This document shows, piece after piece, positions 1-8,815 of a DNA stretch of 64,000 nt. Position 1 is the first letter of the stretch. Each line of letters opens with the position of its first letter. Source of the stretch: Antarcticibacterium flavum (GTDB lineage: Bacteria; Bacteroidota; Bacteroidia; Flavobacteriales; Flavobacteriaceae); the NCBI RefSeq assembly GCF_006159205.1, contig NZ_CP040812.1, forward strand, positions 2,480,001 to 2,544,000, given 5' to 3'. The translations under genes and the position numbers were made by a program. Below the pieces are notes generated by a model. That model had not been told where the DNA came from, ran no database searches, and saw nothing but the letters and a program-made list of their open reading frames with translations.

Positions 1-64
1 GTTCCTTGCCTTCAGCAACTATATCAAACACAAAGATCTCGGGATTTGAATTTTCCTGTGCCAT
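1..64 (-). CDS. 5' end of an unrecognised, probably secreted protein (partial)
   Basis: The reverse strand is open from the window edge back to an ATG at 64, reading MAQENSNPEIFVFDIVAEG and running off the window. The frame stays open upstream to a TAA near 104, and the residues before the ATG (YAIIILCFPL) look like a signal-peptide core with a cleavage site after MAQ. No ATG precedes that core, so the real start is either a rare codon or the 64 ATG. The N-P-E-I-F-V-F-D stretch resembles the first blade of secreted WD40/TolB-like propellers, but too little is visible to assign a family. It is divergent from the mrp operon. Confidence 0.45.
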   Translation of the reverse strand, partial: MAQENSNPEIFVFDIVAEGKE

Positions 65-250
65 TAGTGGAAAACACAGAATAATGATCGCATATTTGTA
101 GTTTTAGGGAAGATATTTCAAAAAACATAAAACTTCGGCAATTCACACGAAGATTTTCTCAATAATTACATAAAAAATAATTACCATTTTTTCATATCCA
201 TCTCGAACTCCAGTCCTTTATTTGCAATTCTTATAAGCCGCTTTTGTTTA

Positions 251-279
251 TTGAACTTCAATAATAACTGTTATATTTG
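251..279 (+). promoter_or_regulatory. Promoter of the mrp operon
   Basis: TTG at 251-253, an 18-nt spacer and TATATTTG at 272-279 match the Bacteroidota promoter (-33 TTG, -7 TAnnTTTG). The expected transcription start near 283-287 excludes the TTG codon at 277 as the mrpA start and supports the ATG at 307. Confidence 0.7.
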
Positions 280-306
280 CGTATTACAGACATTTTAAAT
301 TACCAC

Positions 307-2613
307 ATGCTCGTAGCAATACTATTAGGATTTATATTTTCAATGTTAATGCCGGTGGCAGGAAAGTTCTTTAAAGGGAAATTTGCCATCGTTTCTTCCT
401 TAGTCCCATTAGTATTGTTCGCATATTTTGCTCAATTCATACCACAGGTATCTAACGGTGACCTGGTGGTTCATAGCTATTCCTGGGTCCCTGCATTCGG
501 GGTGAATCTCGATTTTAACCTGGATGGGCTTTCCCTTCTTTTCTCCTTAATGATCACGGGAATTGGATTCCTGGTCTTTGTTTATACGGCATCATATCTT
601 AAGGGTCACGAATATCTGGACAGGTTCTATGGCTATTTGGGGATGTTTATGGCTGCCATGCTGGGGCTGGTATTGTCAGATAATCTTATATCCATGTTCA
701 TCTTTTGGGAACTTACGAGTATAAGTTCCTTTTTTCTCATAGGTTTTAATAATTCCAATCCTGAATCCCGTAGGAGCGCAGTCATGGCATTGGCAATTAC
801 AGGTTTTGGAGGACTTTTTCTCCTGGTAGGTGCCTTGTTCCTGGGAGCTGTGGGAGGTAGTTATAGTATCACAGAACTTTTAAGCTCAAGTGAGGCTATT
901 GCAGATAGTCCTTATTACATTTTGATCGCGGTAATGATTTTCATGGCTGCCTTTACAAAATCTGCCCAGTTTCCCTTCCATTTTTGGTTGCCGGGGGCAA
1001 TGAAGGCGCCCACTCCGGTTTCTACCTATCTGCATTCTGCAACGATGGTAAAGGCAGGTATATATCTCCTTATGAGATTAACCCCTGTGTTGGGTAGTAC
1101 AGAATTCTGGAATTCTACCCTTTTAATTGTTGGGGCCATAACCATGACCTATGCAGCTGTCCACACCCTCTTTCGTACAGATCTTAAAGGAATATTGGCA
1201 TATTCCACGATCTCTGCCCTGGGGATCCTGGTATTTCTTATTGGTCAGGGAACAGAAGGTGCATTACTTGCAGCTGCTGTCTTTATAGTTGTTCATGCTC
1301 TTTATAAGGCCACACTATTCCTTGTGACAGGAATAATAGATCATCAAACCCATTCCAGGGATGTAACCTTTCTTAAAGGTTTGCGCAAAGTTATGCTGCC
1401 GGTAGCCATAGCCGGTTTTCTGGCTGCAATTTCCAGTGCAGGAGTTCCTCCAACCATTGGTTTCCTTGGGAAGGAGCTCACCTATGAGAGTACCCTGGCG
1501 GTGGTGGGGACCCCAATTTTATGGATTGCGCTTATTCTTATTACGAAGATTCTTTTGCTACACGCAGGATTCGTGGCCGGTATTAGTCCTTTTATGGGGA
1601 AATTACCCGCCAAACTTCAAAATACAAAAACTCCCGGGCCTCTGTTATGGGTTCCTCCATTAATTTTAGCAACAGGTGGAATTCTGTTGGGAATTTTTCC
1701 CGGTCTTATAGATGGACCGCTTATAAAACCTGTGGTAACTGCAATGGGTGAAAATGTAGGAGATCAATACCTGGCATTATGGCATGGATTCAATACTGTC
1801 CTGTGGTTAAGCGTTGCTACTATCGTAATAGGTACAGTGCTGTATTTTGTATTAAAACCTTCTCAACGGCTGGTTGCCACTGCCGCGAGAGTTGAATTTC
1901 TATCGCCTAAATCCCTTATGACCGGAGCCTGGAATATTTTTAATACTATTTCCTCTTTTTGGACCGGGACTTTTCAAAATGGATATTTAAGAAATTATGT
2001 AAGCACAATTATGGTCTTTATGATTGGGCTTACAGGTTATGCACTCTGGAATACAGCTACCTTTTCAATAAACTTCTCCACATTAACAGATATTACCCTT
2101 TACGAAGTGGCTGTGGTAGGAATGATGATGATAGCTGTGATCTATACGGTGTTTACCAGGTCAAGACTAGCTGCGGTAGCTTCAATGGGGGTGGTTGGAT
2201 TGGCGATATGTTTAGTGTTCGTCTTTTACAGTGCGCCAGATCTTGCAATGACACAGTTCTCCATAGATACTCTTACCGTGATCCTGTTTGTACTTGTATT
2301 ATACAGGTTGCCAAGATATCTTAAGCTATCAAATTATAAGACCAGGATAAAGGACGGGGTGCTTTCCATTGCCTTTGGGGCTATTATAACTGTGCTTGTG
2401 CTGGAAGTCCTTGCAGAACCTGTGGGGTCTGAAATTAGTGATTACTATGCCCAAAATGCATATGTGCTTGCCCATGGAAAGAATGTGGTGAATGTTATAT
2501 TGGTCGATTTTAGGGGGAGTGATACCTTTATGGAGATCGCAGTACTTGCAATTGCTGCAATAGGAGTGTTTGCTTTACTGAAACTAAGGTTAAAGGAAAC
2601 AGACCAACGCTAA
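307..2613 (+). CDS. mrpA: Na+/H+ antiporter subunit MrpA
   Basis: Largest subunit of the Mrp (Mnh/Sha) cation/proton antiporter, which exports Na+ in exchange for protons across the inner membrane and resembles the membrane arm of complex I. The 768-residue protein has an ND5/NuoL-like N-terminal part with many membrane helices and the family motifs IFWELTS, KSAQFPFHFWLPGAM and PTPVSTYLHSATMVKAG. The C-terminal third is the MbhD/MbhE-like extension found in full-length MrpA. A TTG start at 277 would add ten residues but overlaps the promoter -7 box, so the ATG at 307 was chosen. It is the first gene of a tightly packed seven-gene operon, the mrpA-to-G order of group 1 clusters, in which MrpA and MrpB are separate. 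Confidence 0.93.
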   Translation: MLVAILLGFIFSMLMPVAGKFFKGKFAIVSSLVPLVLFAYFAQFIPQVSNGDLVVHSYSWVPAFGVNLDFNLDGLSLLFSLMITGIGFLVFVYTASYLKGHEYLDRFYGYLGMFMAAMLGLVLSDNLISMFIFWELTSISSFFLIGFNNSNPESRRSAVMALAITGFGGLFLLVGALFLGAVGGSYSITELLSSSEAIADSPYYILIAVMIFMAAFTKSAQFPFHFWLPGAMKAPTPVSTYLHSATMVKAGIYLLMRLTPVLGSTEFWNSTLLIVGAITMTYAAVHTLFRTDLKGILAYSTISALGILVFLIGQGTEGALLAAAVFIVVHALYKATLFLVTGIIDHQTHSRDVTFLKGLRKVMLPVAIAGFLAAISSAGVPPTIGFLGKELTYESTLAVVGTPILWIALILITKILLLHAGFVAGISPFMGKLPAKLQNTKTPGPLLWVPPLILATGGILLGIFPGLIDGPLIKPVVTAMGENVGDQYLALWHGFNTVLWLSVATIVIGTVLYFVLKPSQRLVATAARVEFLSPKSLMTGAWNIFNTISSFWTGTFQNGYLRNYVSTIMVFMIGLTGYALWNTATFSINFSTLTDITLYEVAVVGMMMIAVIYTVFTRSRLAAVASMGVVGLAICLVFVFYSAPDLAMTQFSIDTLTVILFVLVLYRLPRYLKLSNYKTRIKDGVLSIAFGAIITVLVLEVLAEPVGSEISDYYAQNAYVLAHGKNVVNVILVDFRGSDTFMEIAVLAIAAIGVFALLKLRLKETDQR

Positions 2614-2623
2614 AGAAATAAAA

Positions 2624-3034
2624 ATGAGAACAATAATATTAAAAACAGCCTCTTCCTATCTTTTACCGGTATTGCTGTTATTTTCTGTATTTATACTTCT
2701 ACGCGGGCATTATTTGCCGGGTGGGGGATTCGTTGGAGGTCTAATAGCCTCGATTGCATTTGTCTTGCATGCATTTGCAAATGGCTTGTCCAATACAAAG
2801 ACACTTTTAAAATTTCACCCGGGCTTTTTGATGCCCGTGGGGCTCGCTCTCGCCTTTTTGAGCGGGATGGCTCCCTTTTTATTCGGTTTACCTTTTATGA
2901 CCGGGTTATGGTATCCTGATTCTATTCCGGTTATTGGATCCCTTGGTTCGGCATTATTTTTTGACATAGGGGTGTACCTGGTGGTGATTGGGGTTACCCT
3001 TACAATTATTTTTACAATAGCAGACACTATTTAA
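2624..3034 (+). CDS. mrpB: Na+/H+ antiporter subunit MrpB
   Basis: Small membrane subunit of the Mrp complex. The 136 residues contain about four hydrophobic segments and the MnhB-domain signature around [15 protein letters not shown] (residues ~26-40). It lies 10 nt after mrpA and one base before mrpC, as expected for co-translated complex subunits. The length is normal for the family. Confidence 0.92.
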   Translation: MRTIILKTASSYLLPVLLLFSVFILLRGHYLPGGGFVGGLIASIAFVLHAFANGLSNTKTLLKFHPGFLMPVGLALAFLSGMAPFLFGLPFMTGLWYPDSIPVIGSLGSALFFDIGVYLVVIGVTLTIIFTIADTI

Positions 3035-3035
3035 T

Positions 3036-3389
3036 ATGGAAATAGTATTAGCAATAATGATTGGTGTGCTGTATGCAGCAGGGATATATATGATCCTGCG
3101 GCGCAGTCTTGTAAAGCTTATTCTTGGGATCATTATCCTGGGAAATGGTGCCAATTTGCTTATTTTTTTACTGGGACGAATCACAAAAGGTAAGCCGCCA
3201 CTTATACCAGGCAACCTTAAGGTGTTCGAGGAAGCGTATGCCGATCCTATCCCCCAGGCATTGATATTAACTGCGATCGTTATAAGCTTTGGATTACAAT
3301 CCTTTGCTATCATACTAATAAAAAGAGCATATAAAGTGGTGAAGACAGACGATCTTGACGAAATGAACGCAATAGACCAGGATTCATGA
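3036..3389 (+). CDS. mrpC: Na+/H+ antiporter subunit MrpC
   Basis: NuoK-like subunit of the Mrp antiporter, 117 residues with three membrane helices. The motif [18 protein letters not shown] and the following [16 protein letters not shown] are typical of MnhC. Its stop codon overlaps the mrpD start (ATGATG at 3386), which suggests translational coupling. Confidence 0.93.
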   Translation: MEIVLAIMIGVLYAAGIYMILRRSLVKLILGIIILGNGANLLIFLLGRITKGKPPLIPGNLKVFEEAYADPIPQALILTAIVISFGLQSFAIILIKRAYKVVKTDDLDEMNAIDQDS

Positions 3390-4912
3390 TGCAACAAATA
3401 ATTTTATACCCTTTATTGCTTCAGTTATTTTTGAGCATTGTCCTAATGTTTGCCTGGCAGCGCATAAGCTGGCAAAGAGTGATAAGTATAGTTGGAGGCA
3501 TCGTAAACCTTGGGATTTCGGCATGGCTCTTTATGCATATATGGAACAACGGGACACAAACTGTGCAGGCCGGAAACTGGGAAGCCCCCTTCGGGATTAC
3601 CTTTGTAGCCGATTCCCTCTCTGCCACCCTCGTGTTGCTTACTGCAATTTCAGGTGTAGCAGTTTCTATATTTTCGGCTTCTTCAATTGTAGCGGCAAGG
3701 CTTAAGTTCGGCTATTTTCCCATTTTCCACTTTTTATTACTGGGGCTTAACGGGGCTTTTCTTACTGGAGATATTTTCAACCTGTACGTGTGGTTTGAGA
3801 TCATTATCATAAGTTCCTTTGTGCTTATCACCCTGGGAGGGGAGAAAGCCCAGCTGGAAGGCGCGGTGAAATATTTTACTATGAACATCCTGGCCTCGAT
3901 GATCTTTCTTACGGCCATTGCTGTATTATACGGTTTAACAGGTTCCTTAAATATGGCCGATCTTGCAATGAAAGTCGCTGCTATTGAGAACCGCGGGCTG
4001 GTGGAGATCACCGCAATTTTGTTCCTTATAGCCTTTGGAATTAAAGCTGCAGTTTTCCCGCTGTATTTCTGGCTTCCAGCATCCTATCACACTCCACCAT
4101 CTGCAGTGTCAGCGATATTCGGGGGCCTATTAACTAAGGTTGGGGTCTATGCCCTTTTAAGGGTTTTCACCCTCATCTTTGTAGGCGATGTATTCCTGCA
4201 AAATACGATCATTGTAATGGCTATTCTCACCCTTATTAGCGGTGGAGTAGGGGCATTAATCCAAACAAACTTAAGGAAGGTGTTTTCCTATCTTATCATA
4301 TGTCACATTGGGTATATGATCATAGGACTTGGAATGTATACCGAGGTAGCAATAGCGGGTACTATTTTTTATCTTATCCATGATATTGTTGTAAAGACCA
4401 ATCTTTTTATGGTTGGAGGTTTAATTTACAGGATCAAAGGTACAACCAATATCAAATCGTTGGGGGGGCTATACTCTGAATATCCAAGGCTTAGCCTGCT
4501 CATAGCTATACCATTATTCTCATTGGTTGGAATCCCTCCGCTATCTGGGTTTTGGCCTAAGATCTCGCTTATTTCGGCAGGGTTTTCCCTGGAGAACTGG
4601 TGGGTAATAGGAGCCATATTATTTGCAAGTTTGATCACAATGGTCATCATTGCCAGGGTATGGGCAAATGTGGTGTGGAAGGATAAAGTGGAATTGCCGG
4701 AGAGGCTCAACTTTAGATATTTTGATAAGTTAAATAATATTCGAAAATCTCAATTGATAGTACCTATAGTTTTTCTCTCCCTTGTATCTTTATATATTGG
4801 ATTTGGAGCAGAACATATACAGCAGCTTTCTGCACGGGTAGCAGGAGAACTTATGGATAATCAACAGTACATAGATGCTGTCTTTGATAACGGCCAAAAT
4901 ACGAGACCATGA
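3386..4912 (+). CDS. mrpD: Na+/H+ antiporter subunit MrpD
   Basis: NuoM/NuoN-like proton-translocating subunit, 508 residues with about 14 membrane helices. Visible motifs include [33 protein letters not shown] and [16 protein letters not shown], which carry the charged residues of the proton path. It overlaps both neighbours by about 4 nt within the mrp operon. Length and motif order are normal for MnhD. Confidence 0.94.
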   Translation: MMQQIILYPLLLQLFLSIVLMFAWQRISWQRVISIVGGIVNLGISAWLFMHIWNNGTQTVQAGNWEAPFGITFVADSLSATLVLLTAISGVAVSIFSASSIVAARLKFGYFPIFHFLLLGLNGAFLTGDIFNLYVWFEIIIISSFVLITLGGEKAQLEGAVKYFTMNILASMIFLTAIAVLYGLTGSLNMADLAMKVAAIENRGLVEITAILFLIAFGIKAAVFPLYFWLPASYHTPPSAVSAIFGGLLTKVGVYALLRVFTLIFVGDVFLQNTIIVMAILTLISGGVGALIQTNLRKVFSYLIICHIGYMIIGLGMYTEVAIAGTIFYLIHDIVVKTNLFMVGGLIYRIKGTTNIKSLGGLYSEYPRLSLLIAIPLFSLVGIPPLSGFWPKISLISAGFSLENWWVIGAILFASLITMVIIARVWANVVWKDKVELPERLNFRYFDKLNNIRKSQLIVPIVFLSLVSLYIGFGAEHIQQLSARVAGELMDNQQYIDAVFDNGQNTRP

Positions 4913-5384
4913 AAAACAGGTTTTTATCAAATATTTTATTGACCTTTATCTGGGTGGCTCTTACGGGGAATTTTACATTTTCCAATTACATTTTTGGGTT
5001 TATTGTAAGTTTTTTCATCCTAAGGCTTATAACCCGTGGAAAGAAAGATGCAAAATATTTCAGGCTATTGCCTAAGGTCATCGCTTTTATTTTCTTTTTA
5101 TCAAAGAGTTGGTAAAAGCCAACATCGAGGTGGCATATGAGGTTATGACCCCGGGTTATGGAATGACTGCCGGAATTGTAAAGGTTCCTCTTACGGCAAA
5201 GTCTGACCTTGAGATCTCTTTTCTGGCCAATTTGATCTCGCTTACACCGGGAACCCTTAGCCTTGACGTATCAGATGATAAAAAAGTGCTTTACGTGCAT
5301 TCCATGTATATTAAAGACAGGGAGAGTTTTATTGCCGGTATTAAAAATGGATTTGAAAGACGTTTATTGGAAATTTTAAGATGA
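4909..5384 (+). pseudogene. mrpE: Na+/H+ antiporter subunit MrpE, interrupted by a -1 frameshift
   Basis: MrpE is a small membrane subunit with a soluble C-terminal tail. The sequence is split into an N-terminal piece (4909-5115, ending FFLSKSW then TAA) and a C-terminal piece (5109-5384, [17 protein letters not shown] onward). One extra T in the T5 run at 5095-5099 would restore a continuous 158-residue MrpE reading [17 protein letters not shown], the usual family length. The C-terminal piece has no ATG near its start and the overlap lacks a classic slippery heptamer, so two separate proteins or programmed frameshifting are unlikely. It is either a sequence error or a recent mutation; the rest of the operon is intact. 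Confidence 0.85.
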
Positions 5385-5650
5385 CATTACTTGATTTTAT
5401 ATATTATTTTGTGCTGCCGGTGCTTTCGGTTTCGATCTTCCTTATTTTTATAAGGTTCATCAAAGGGCCTAAGATGGTGGACAGGGTGATCGCGCTGGAC
5501 CTTATAATAACCACCGGTATTGGCTTTATAAGTGCATATAGTATCCTCTTTAATCAGCCTGCGCTTCTTGATGTTGCTCTTATTCTGGGTCTAATTGCAT
5601 TTTTAGGGACTGTGGCCTTTACGTATTATATTCAACAAAGAAATAAATAG
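5381..5650 (+). CDS. mrpF: Na+/H+ antiporter subunit MrpF
   Basis: Short membrane subunit of the Mrp antiporter, 89 residues and three membrane helices, with the family motif [14 protein letters not shown] (about residues 29-42). It overlaps the end of mrpE by 4 nt (ATGA) and ends immediately before mrpG. The length is typical. Confidence 0.93.
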   Translation: MTLLDFIYYFVLPVLSVSIFLIFIRFIKGPKMVDRVIALDLIITTGIGFISAYSILFNQPALLDVALILGLIAFLGTVAFTYYIQQRNK

Positions 5651-6058
5651 ATGGTAGTAGATATAGTTGTAGGAGTTCTTTCTTTTTTTGGAACTGTGTT
5701 CGTCTTCCTGGCTGCAGTGGGTATGGTACGTATGCCAGACACTTATTTAAGGATCTCTGTTACTACCAAGGCTGCAACTTTAGGAATTGGGTTATTATTA
5801 ATCGCAGGGGCTATTTATTCCTATGACCTGGCTATAACAGCAAAGGTTATGGCCATAATTCTTTTTATCTTGTTAACTGCACCTGTAAGCGCCCACCTAA
5901 TTGGGCGGACTTCCTATTTTGCCGGGGTAAAACTATGGAAGGATTCCATAATGGATGACCTGGACGGAAAATATGATAAAAATACACAGGAACTTAGCAG
6001 TGGTGAAGAAGATGAAAAGGACATTAAGGGGTCTAAAAAGGATAAAGCGGTAGATTAA
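5651..6058 (+). CDS. mrpG: Na+/H+ antiporter subunit MrpG
   Basis: Last gene of the mrp operon, 135 residues. The N-terminal part has three membrane helices and the MnhG/PhaG signature GMVRMPDTYLRISVTTKAATLG. The C-terminal tail (from about residue 105) is hydrophilic and charged (GEEDEKDIKGSKKDKAVD). The gene ends tail to tail with mgtC, the two stop codons overlapping at 6055-6058. Confidence 0.92.
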   Translation: MVVDIVVGVLSFFGTVFVFLAAVGMVRMPDTYLRISVTTKAATLGIGLLLIAGAIYSYDLAITAKVMAIILFILLTAPVSAHLIGRTSYFAGVKLWKDSIMDDLDGKYDKNTQELSSGEEDEKDIKGSKKDKAVD

Positions 6059-6523
6059 TCCTTTCGCAATCCAGCTTTCTCCCTGTTAGCATCCAATTCT
6101 CTTTTCCTTATTAATTTGTTTTCTATTATAGTGAAGAAAAAATTGATAAAGAGGACCAGGAAACTTATAATAGCCAGTTCCCAATACATATCAAAGGCAG
6201 CAAGACATCCTGCGGCGGCACTGCACCAAATGGTAGCTGCACTTGTAAAGGCCTTCTATCTTCCCTCTTTGTTGCAGGATAGTACCCGCCCCTATAAAAC
6301 CAATCCCTGTAATAATTTGTCCCAGAACCCTGGTGGTATCAACAAATTCATCACCACGAAATTCCAGTGACATAAGGACAAAACTACAGGCGCCCAGGGC
6401 AACCAGGGCGTTGGTCTTAAGCCCTGCATCTTTCCCCCGTAGCTCCCTTTCTAGTCCAATTAATAGTCCGGCCAGGACTGCAAGACAGGCCTTGATCGCA
6501 AAAACGGCAGTATCCATCTCCAT
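6055..6523 (-). pseudogene. MgtC/SapB-family membrane protein, interrupted by a +1 frameshift
   Basis: Small inner-membrane protein of the MgtC/SapB family, linked in other bacteria to low-Mg2+ or acid survival. The N-terminal part (MEMDTAVFAIKACLAVLAG, ERELRGKDAGLKT, GIGFIGAGTILQ) is intact. After GKIEGL the frame breaks and stops at a TGA near 6191. Removing one base of the AAA run at 6247-6249 restores TSAATIWCSAAAGCLAA and a C-terminal tail to a TAA at 6055, giving 155 residues, normal for the short family members. The start was placed at the ATG at 6523, just before the first conserved residues. The defect is a sequence error or a true lesion. Confidence 0.85.
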
Positions 6524-6552
6524 GAAGTAAAGTATTATTCTATTTTTACGAT

Positions 6553-7697
6553 ATGAAGTTAACACAAAAAATGGAAAAAAAACTGGAGGGGAGAAAGGAG
6601 CTTGATGCTCTAAGGCAGCTTATGCCCCCACCGGTACTTATTGATTTTTTTTCCAATGATTATCTGGGGCTGGCAAAATGTAAAAAGATCTATGATCACA
6701 GCCTGGAGATAATGAAGGAGAATAGCTGTTTTTTGAACGGTTCCACAGGTTCCAGGTTGCTTTCAGGAAATCACTTTCTGTTTGCAATGGCTGAGGCTTT
6801 AATAGCCAGATTCCACAATGCAGAGGCTGCCTTGCTTTTTAATTCCGGATATGATGCCAATTTGGGCTTGTTATCCTCAATTGCCCAGCGGGGGGACATA
6901 ATTTTATATGATGAATCCTCTCATGCTTCAATTAGGGACGGGATATCAATGGGGGTTGCCAAGGCCTTTAAATTTAGACATAACGACGTAAATCACTTAT
7001 TGCAACTAATCGAAAAGTACCAGGCTGGATCTTATGAAGGAGAGATCTTTGTTGTTACAGAGTCTGTCTTTTCAATGGATGGAGATAAACCCGATTTAAT
7101 CAAGATAGCCGACCTTACAAATAAACTTCACTGCCGGTTAATAGTCGATGAAGCACATGCCACAGGAGTGTTGGGGAAAAACGGTGAGGGACTGGTACAC
7201 CAACTTGGATTGCAGGAAAAAGTTTTTGCCAGAATAGTTACCTTCGGGAAAGCCCTTGGGGCCCACGGGGCAGCTATTCTTGGCAGCAAGGAGTTACAGG
7301 ATTATCTTGTGAATTTTTCAAGGAGTTTTATCTATACCACCGGCTTGCCTCCACATTCGGTGGCAACAATAATCGCAGCCTACAGTATGCTTCCCGGAAA
7401 TGATAATTATAGATTGCTGCACGATAATATCAAATACTTCAGGCAGGAGGTAAAAAAAACGATCTGGAAATCGACTTTATAAATAGTAAGACTGCAATCC
7501 AGTGCTGTATAATCCCGGGGAACGCGAGAGTAAAATCTGTAGCTGCGAATCTTGAAGCTGAAGGATTTGCCGTAAAAGCTATTCTTTCTCCCACTGTTCC
7601 CGCAGGTAAAGAAAGGCTCAGGTTCTGCCTTCACAGCTATAATTCTCAGGCAGAAATTAATAAGGTCTTGAAGCTATTGGCTACCTTTATAAAATAA
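6553..7697 (+). pseudogene. bioF: 8-amino-7-oxononanoate synthase BioF, interrupted by a frameshift near the C-terminus
   Basis: PLP enzyme that condenses pimeloyl-ACP/CoA with L-alanine, the first committed biotin step. Family motifs are present: NDYLGL, GSTGSRLLSG, VDEAHATG (Asp199) and the PLP lysine in TFGKALGAHG (Lys233). The frame ends early at 7482 (VKKTIWKSTL). Adding one A to the A8 run at 7452-7459 continues it as VKKNDLEIDFINSKTAIQ through the expected C-terminal domain (PTVPAGKERLRFCLH) to a TAA at 7695-7697, 381 residues in all. Without the correction the protein lacks about 70 C-terminal residues and would probably be inactive. It is the first gene of the biotin block. Confidence 0.88.
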
Positions 7698-7730
7698 TTA
7701 TCCCTCTTATGTATTGGGAACCTTGTAAAG

Positions 7731-8144
7731 ATGAAAGAAACATTTTCCAAAGTAGCGGTTTTTCAATATTCCGCCGAGGCTCAAATAGTGAAGTCAAGGC
7801 TGGAGGCAGAAGGGGTTGAAGTGTTTTTATTTGACCAGTTCACTATAGATACAGACCCTTTGGTGAGCAATGCCATAGGAGGAATTAAGCTGAAGGTGTG
7901 GGCAGAGGATGAGGAAAGGGCTCTCTCAATACTCGAATCTATAAGTGAATATTCCCTGGATGACAAGGGGCAGGAAATAATATGCCCAATTTGTGGCAGT
8001 GCCAAAGTTGAATTGATGACCTCGATAAGGGACATAAGATCCTTCTTTGCCTTTCTATTTTCATTTTTAACGATCTCCCTGCCTATTCATACCACACACG
8101 AATATCATTGTAATAATTGTAAACAAAAATTCGATCTTGACTAA
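7731..8144 (+). CDS. DUF2007-domain protein with a zinc-ribbon-like tail
   Basis: A 137-residue protein of unknown function. The N-terminal ~75 residues are a DUF2007 ('putative signal transducing protein') domain with the pattern VAVFQYSAEAQIVKSRLEAEG. The second half has two cysteine pairs (CPICG at ~85 and CNNCK at ~129) flanking a hydrophobic stretch, which looks like a zinc ribbon split by one membrane segment. The end overlaps the bioD start by 8 nt, so it belongs to the biotin transcription unit by position; a link to biotin is not known. Two other DUF2007 proteins lie at 30403 and 30821. Confidence 0.75.
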   Translation: MKETFSKVAVFQYSAEAQIVKSRLEAEGVEVFLFDQFTIDTDPLVSNAIGGIKLKVWAEDEERALSILESISEYSLDDKGQEIICPICGSAKVELMTSIRDIRSFFAFLFSFLTISLPIHTTHEYHCNNCKQKFDLD

Positions 8145-8757
8145 ACATACATATTTTATAACCGGTATTGGTACAGAAGTAGGAAAGACCATAGCGTCAG
8201 CAATTGTCACAGAGGCTTTGCAAGCGGACTATTGGAAACCCATCCAGGCGGGTGACCTCGAGAATTCAGATTCTCATAAGGTCAAAAACCTAATTTCAAA
8301 TAGTAAGACCACCTTTCACAAAAACGCCTATGCCCTGCACACTCCAATGAGCCCGCATGCGGCAGCAAGGATTGACGGGATAGAAATAGAGGTTCAAAAA
8401 ATAGAACGGCCAGTCACTAATAATCATCTTGTTGTAGAAGGTGCCGGTGGGGTCCTTGTGCCTATTAATGAAGAGAAAACCATTCTGGACCTTGTCGAGG
8501 CCGGGGACAGGGTAATTGTAGTTTCCAGGCATTACCTGGGAAGCATCAATCATACTCTGCTCACGCTGGAGGCTCTTAAATCCCGCGATCTTAATTGCTT
8601 CGGAATAATTTTTAACGGGGAGGAAAACCCATCTTCAGAAGAGGTTATTCTTAAAATGAGCGGAGCCAGTTTTCTTGGCAGGATTGAACCTGAACCTTAT
8701 TTTGACAAAAATGTCATCAGGGAATATGCTGAAGCTTTTCAGGTTAAATTAAAATAG
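8137..8757 (+). CDS. bioD: Dethiobiotin synthetase BioD
   Basis: ATP-dependent carboxylase that closes the ureido ring of 7,8-diaminononanoate to give dethiobiotin. The P-loop GIGTEVGKT (residues 10-18), KPIQAG and the VEGAGGVLVPI motif are all visible in 206 residues, normal for BioD. The start is a TTG at 8137 inside the end of the preceding gene. No ATG exists upstream in frame, and the TTG places the P-loop at the usual distance from the N-terminus. Confidence 0.93.
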   Translation: MTKHTYFITGIGTEVGKTIASAIVTEALQADYWKPIQAGDLENSDSHKVKNLISNSKTTFHKNAYALHTPMSPHAAARIDGIEIEVQKIERPVTNNHLVVEGAGGVLVPINEEKTILDLVEAGDRVIVVSRHYLGSINHTLLTLEALKSRDLNCFGIIFNGEENPSSEEVILKMSGASFLGRIEPEPYFDKNVIREYAEAFQVKLK

Positions 8758-8815
8758 TAAGGATAAAAATTCTACAAATTCTTGTTCCTTAAAGGGAGCA
8801 GAAAACACAAAATTC

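Noticed and set aside
277..306. TTG start for mrpA at 277
   Set aside because: The codon overlaps the -7 box TATATTTG (272-279), so it would lie upstream of the transcript.
5085..5115. Programmed -1 frameshifting in mrpE
   Set aside because: The site is CTTTTTA, not a classic X XXY YYZ heptamer, there is no clear downstream pseudoknot, and Mrp subunits are not known to use it.
6116..6370. Plus-strand open frame opposite mgtC
   Set aside because: It is the shadow of the frameshifted mgtC on the other strand; composition and homology belong to the minus strand.
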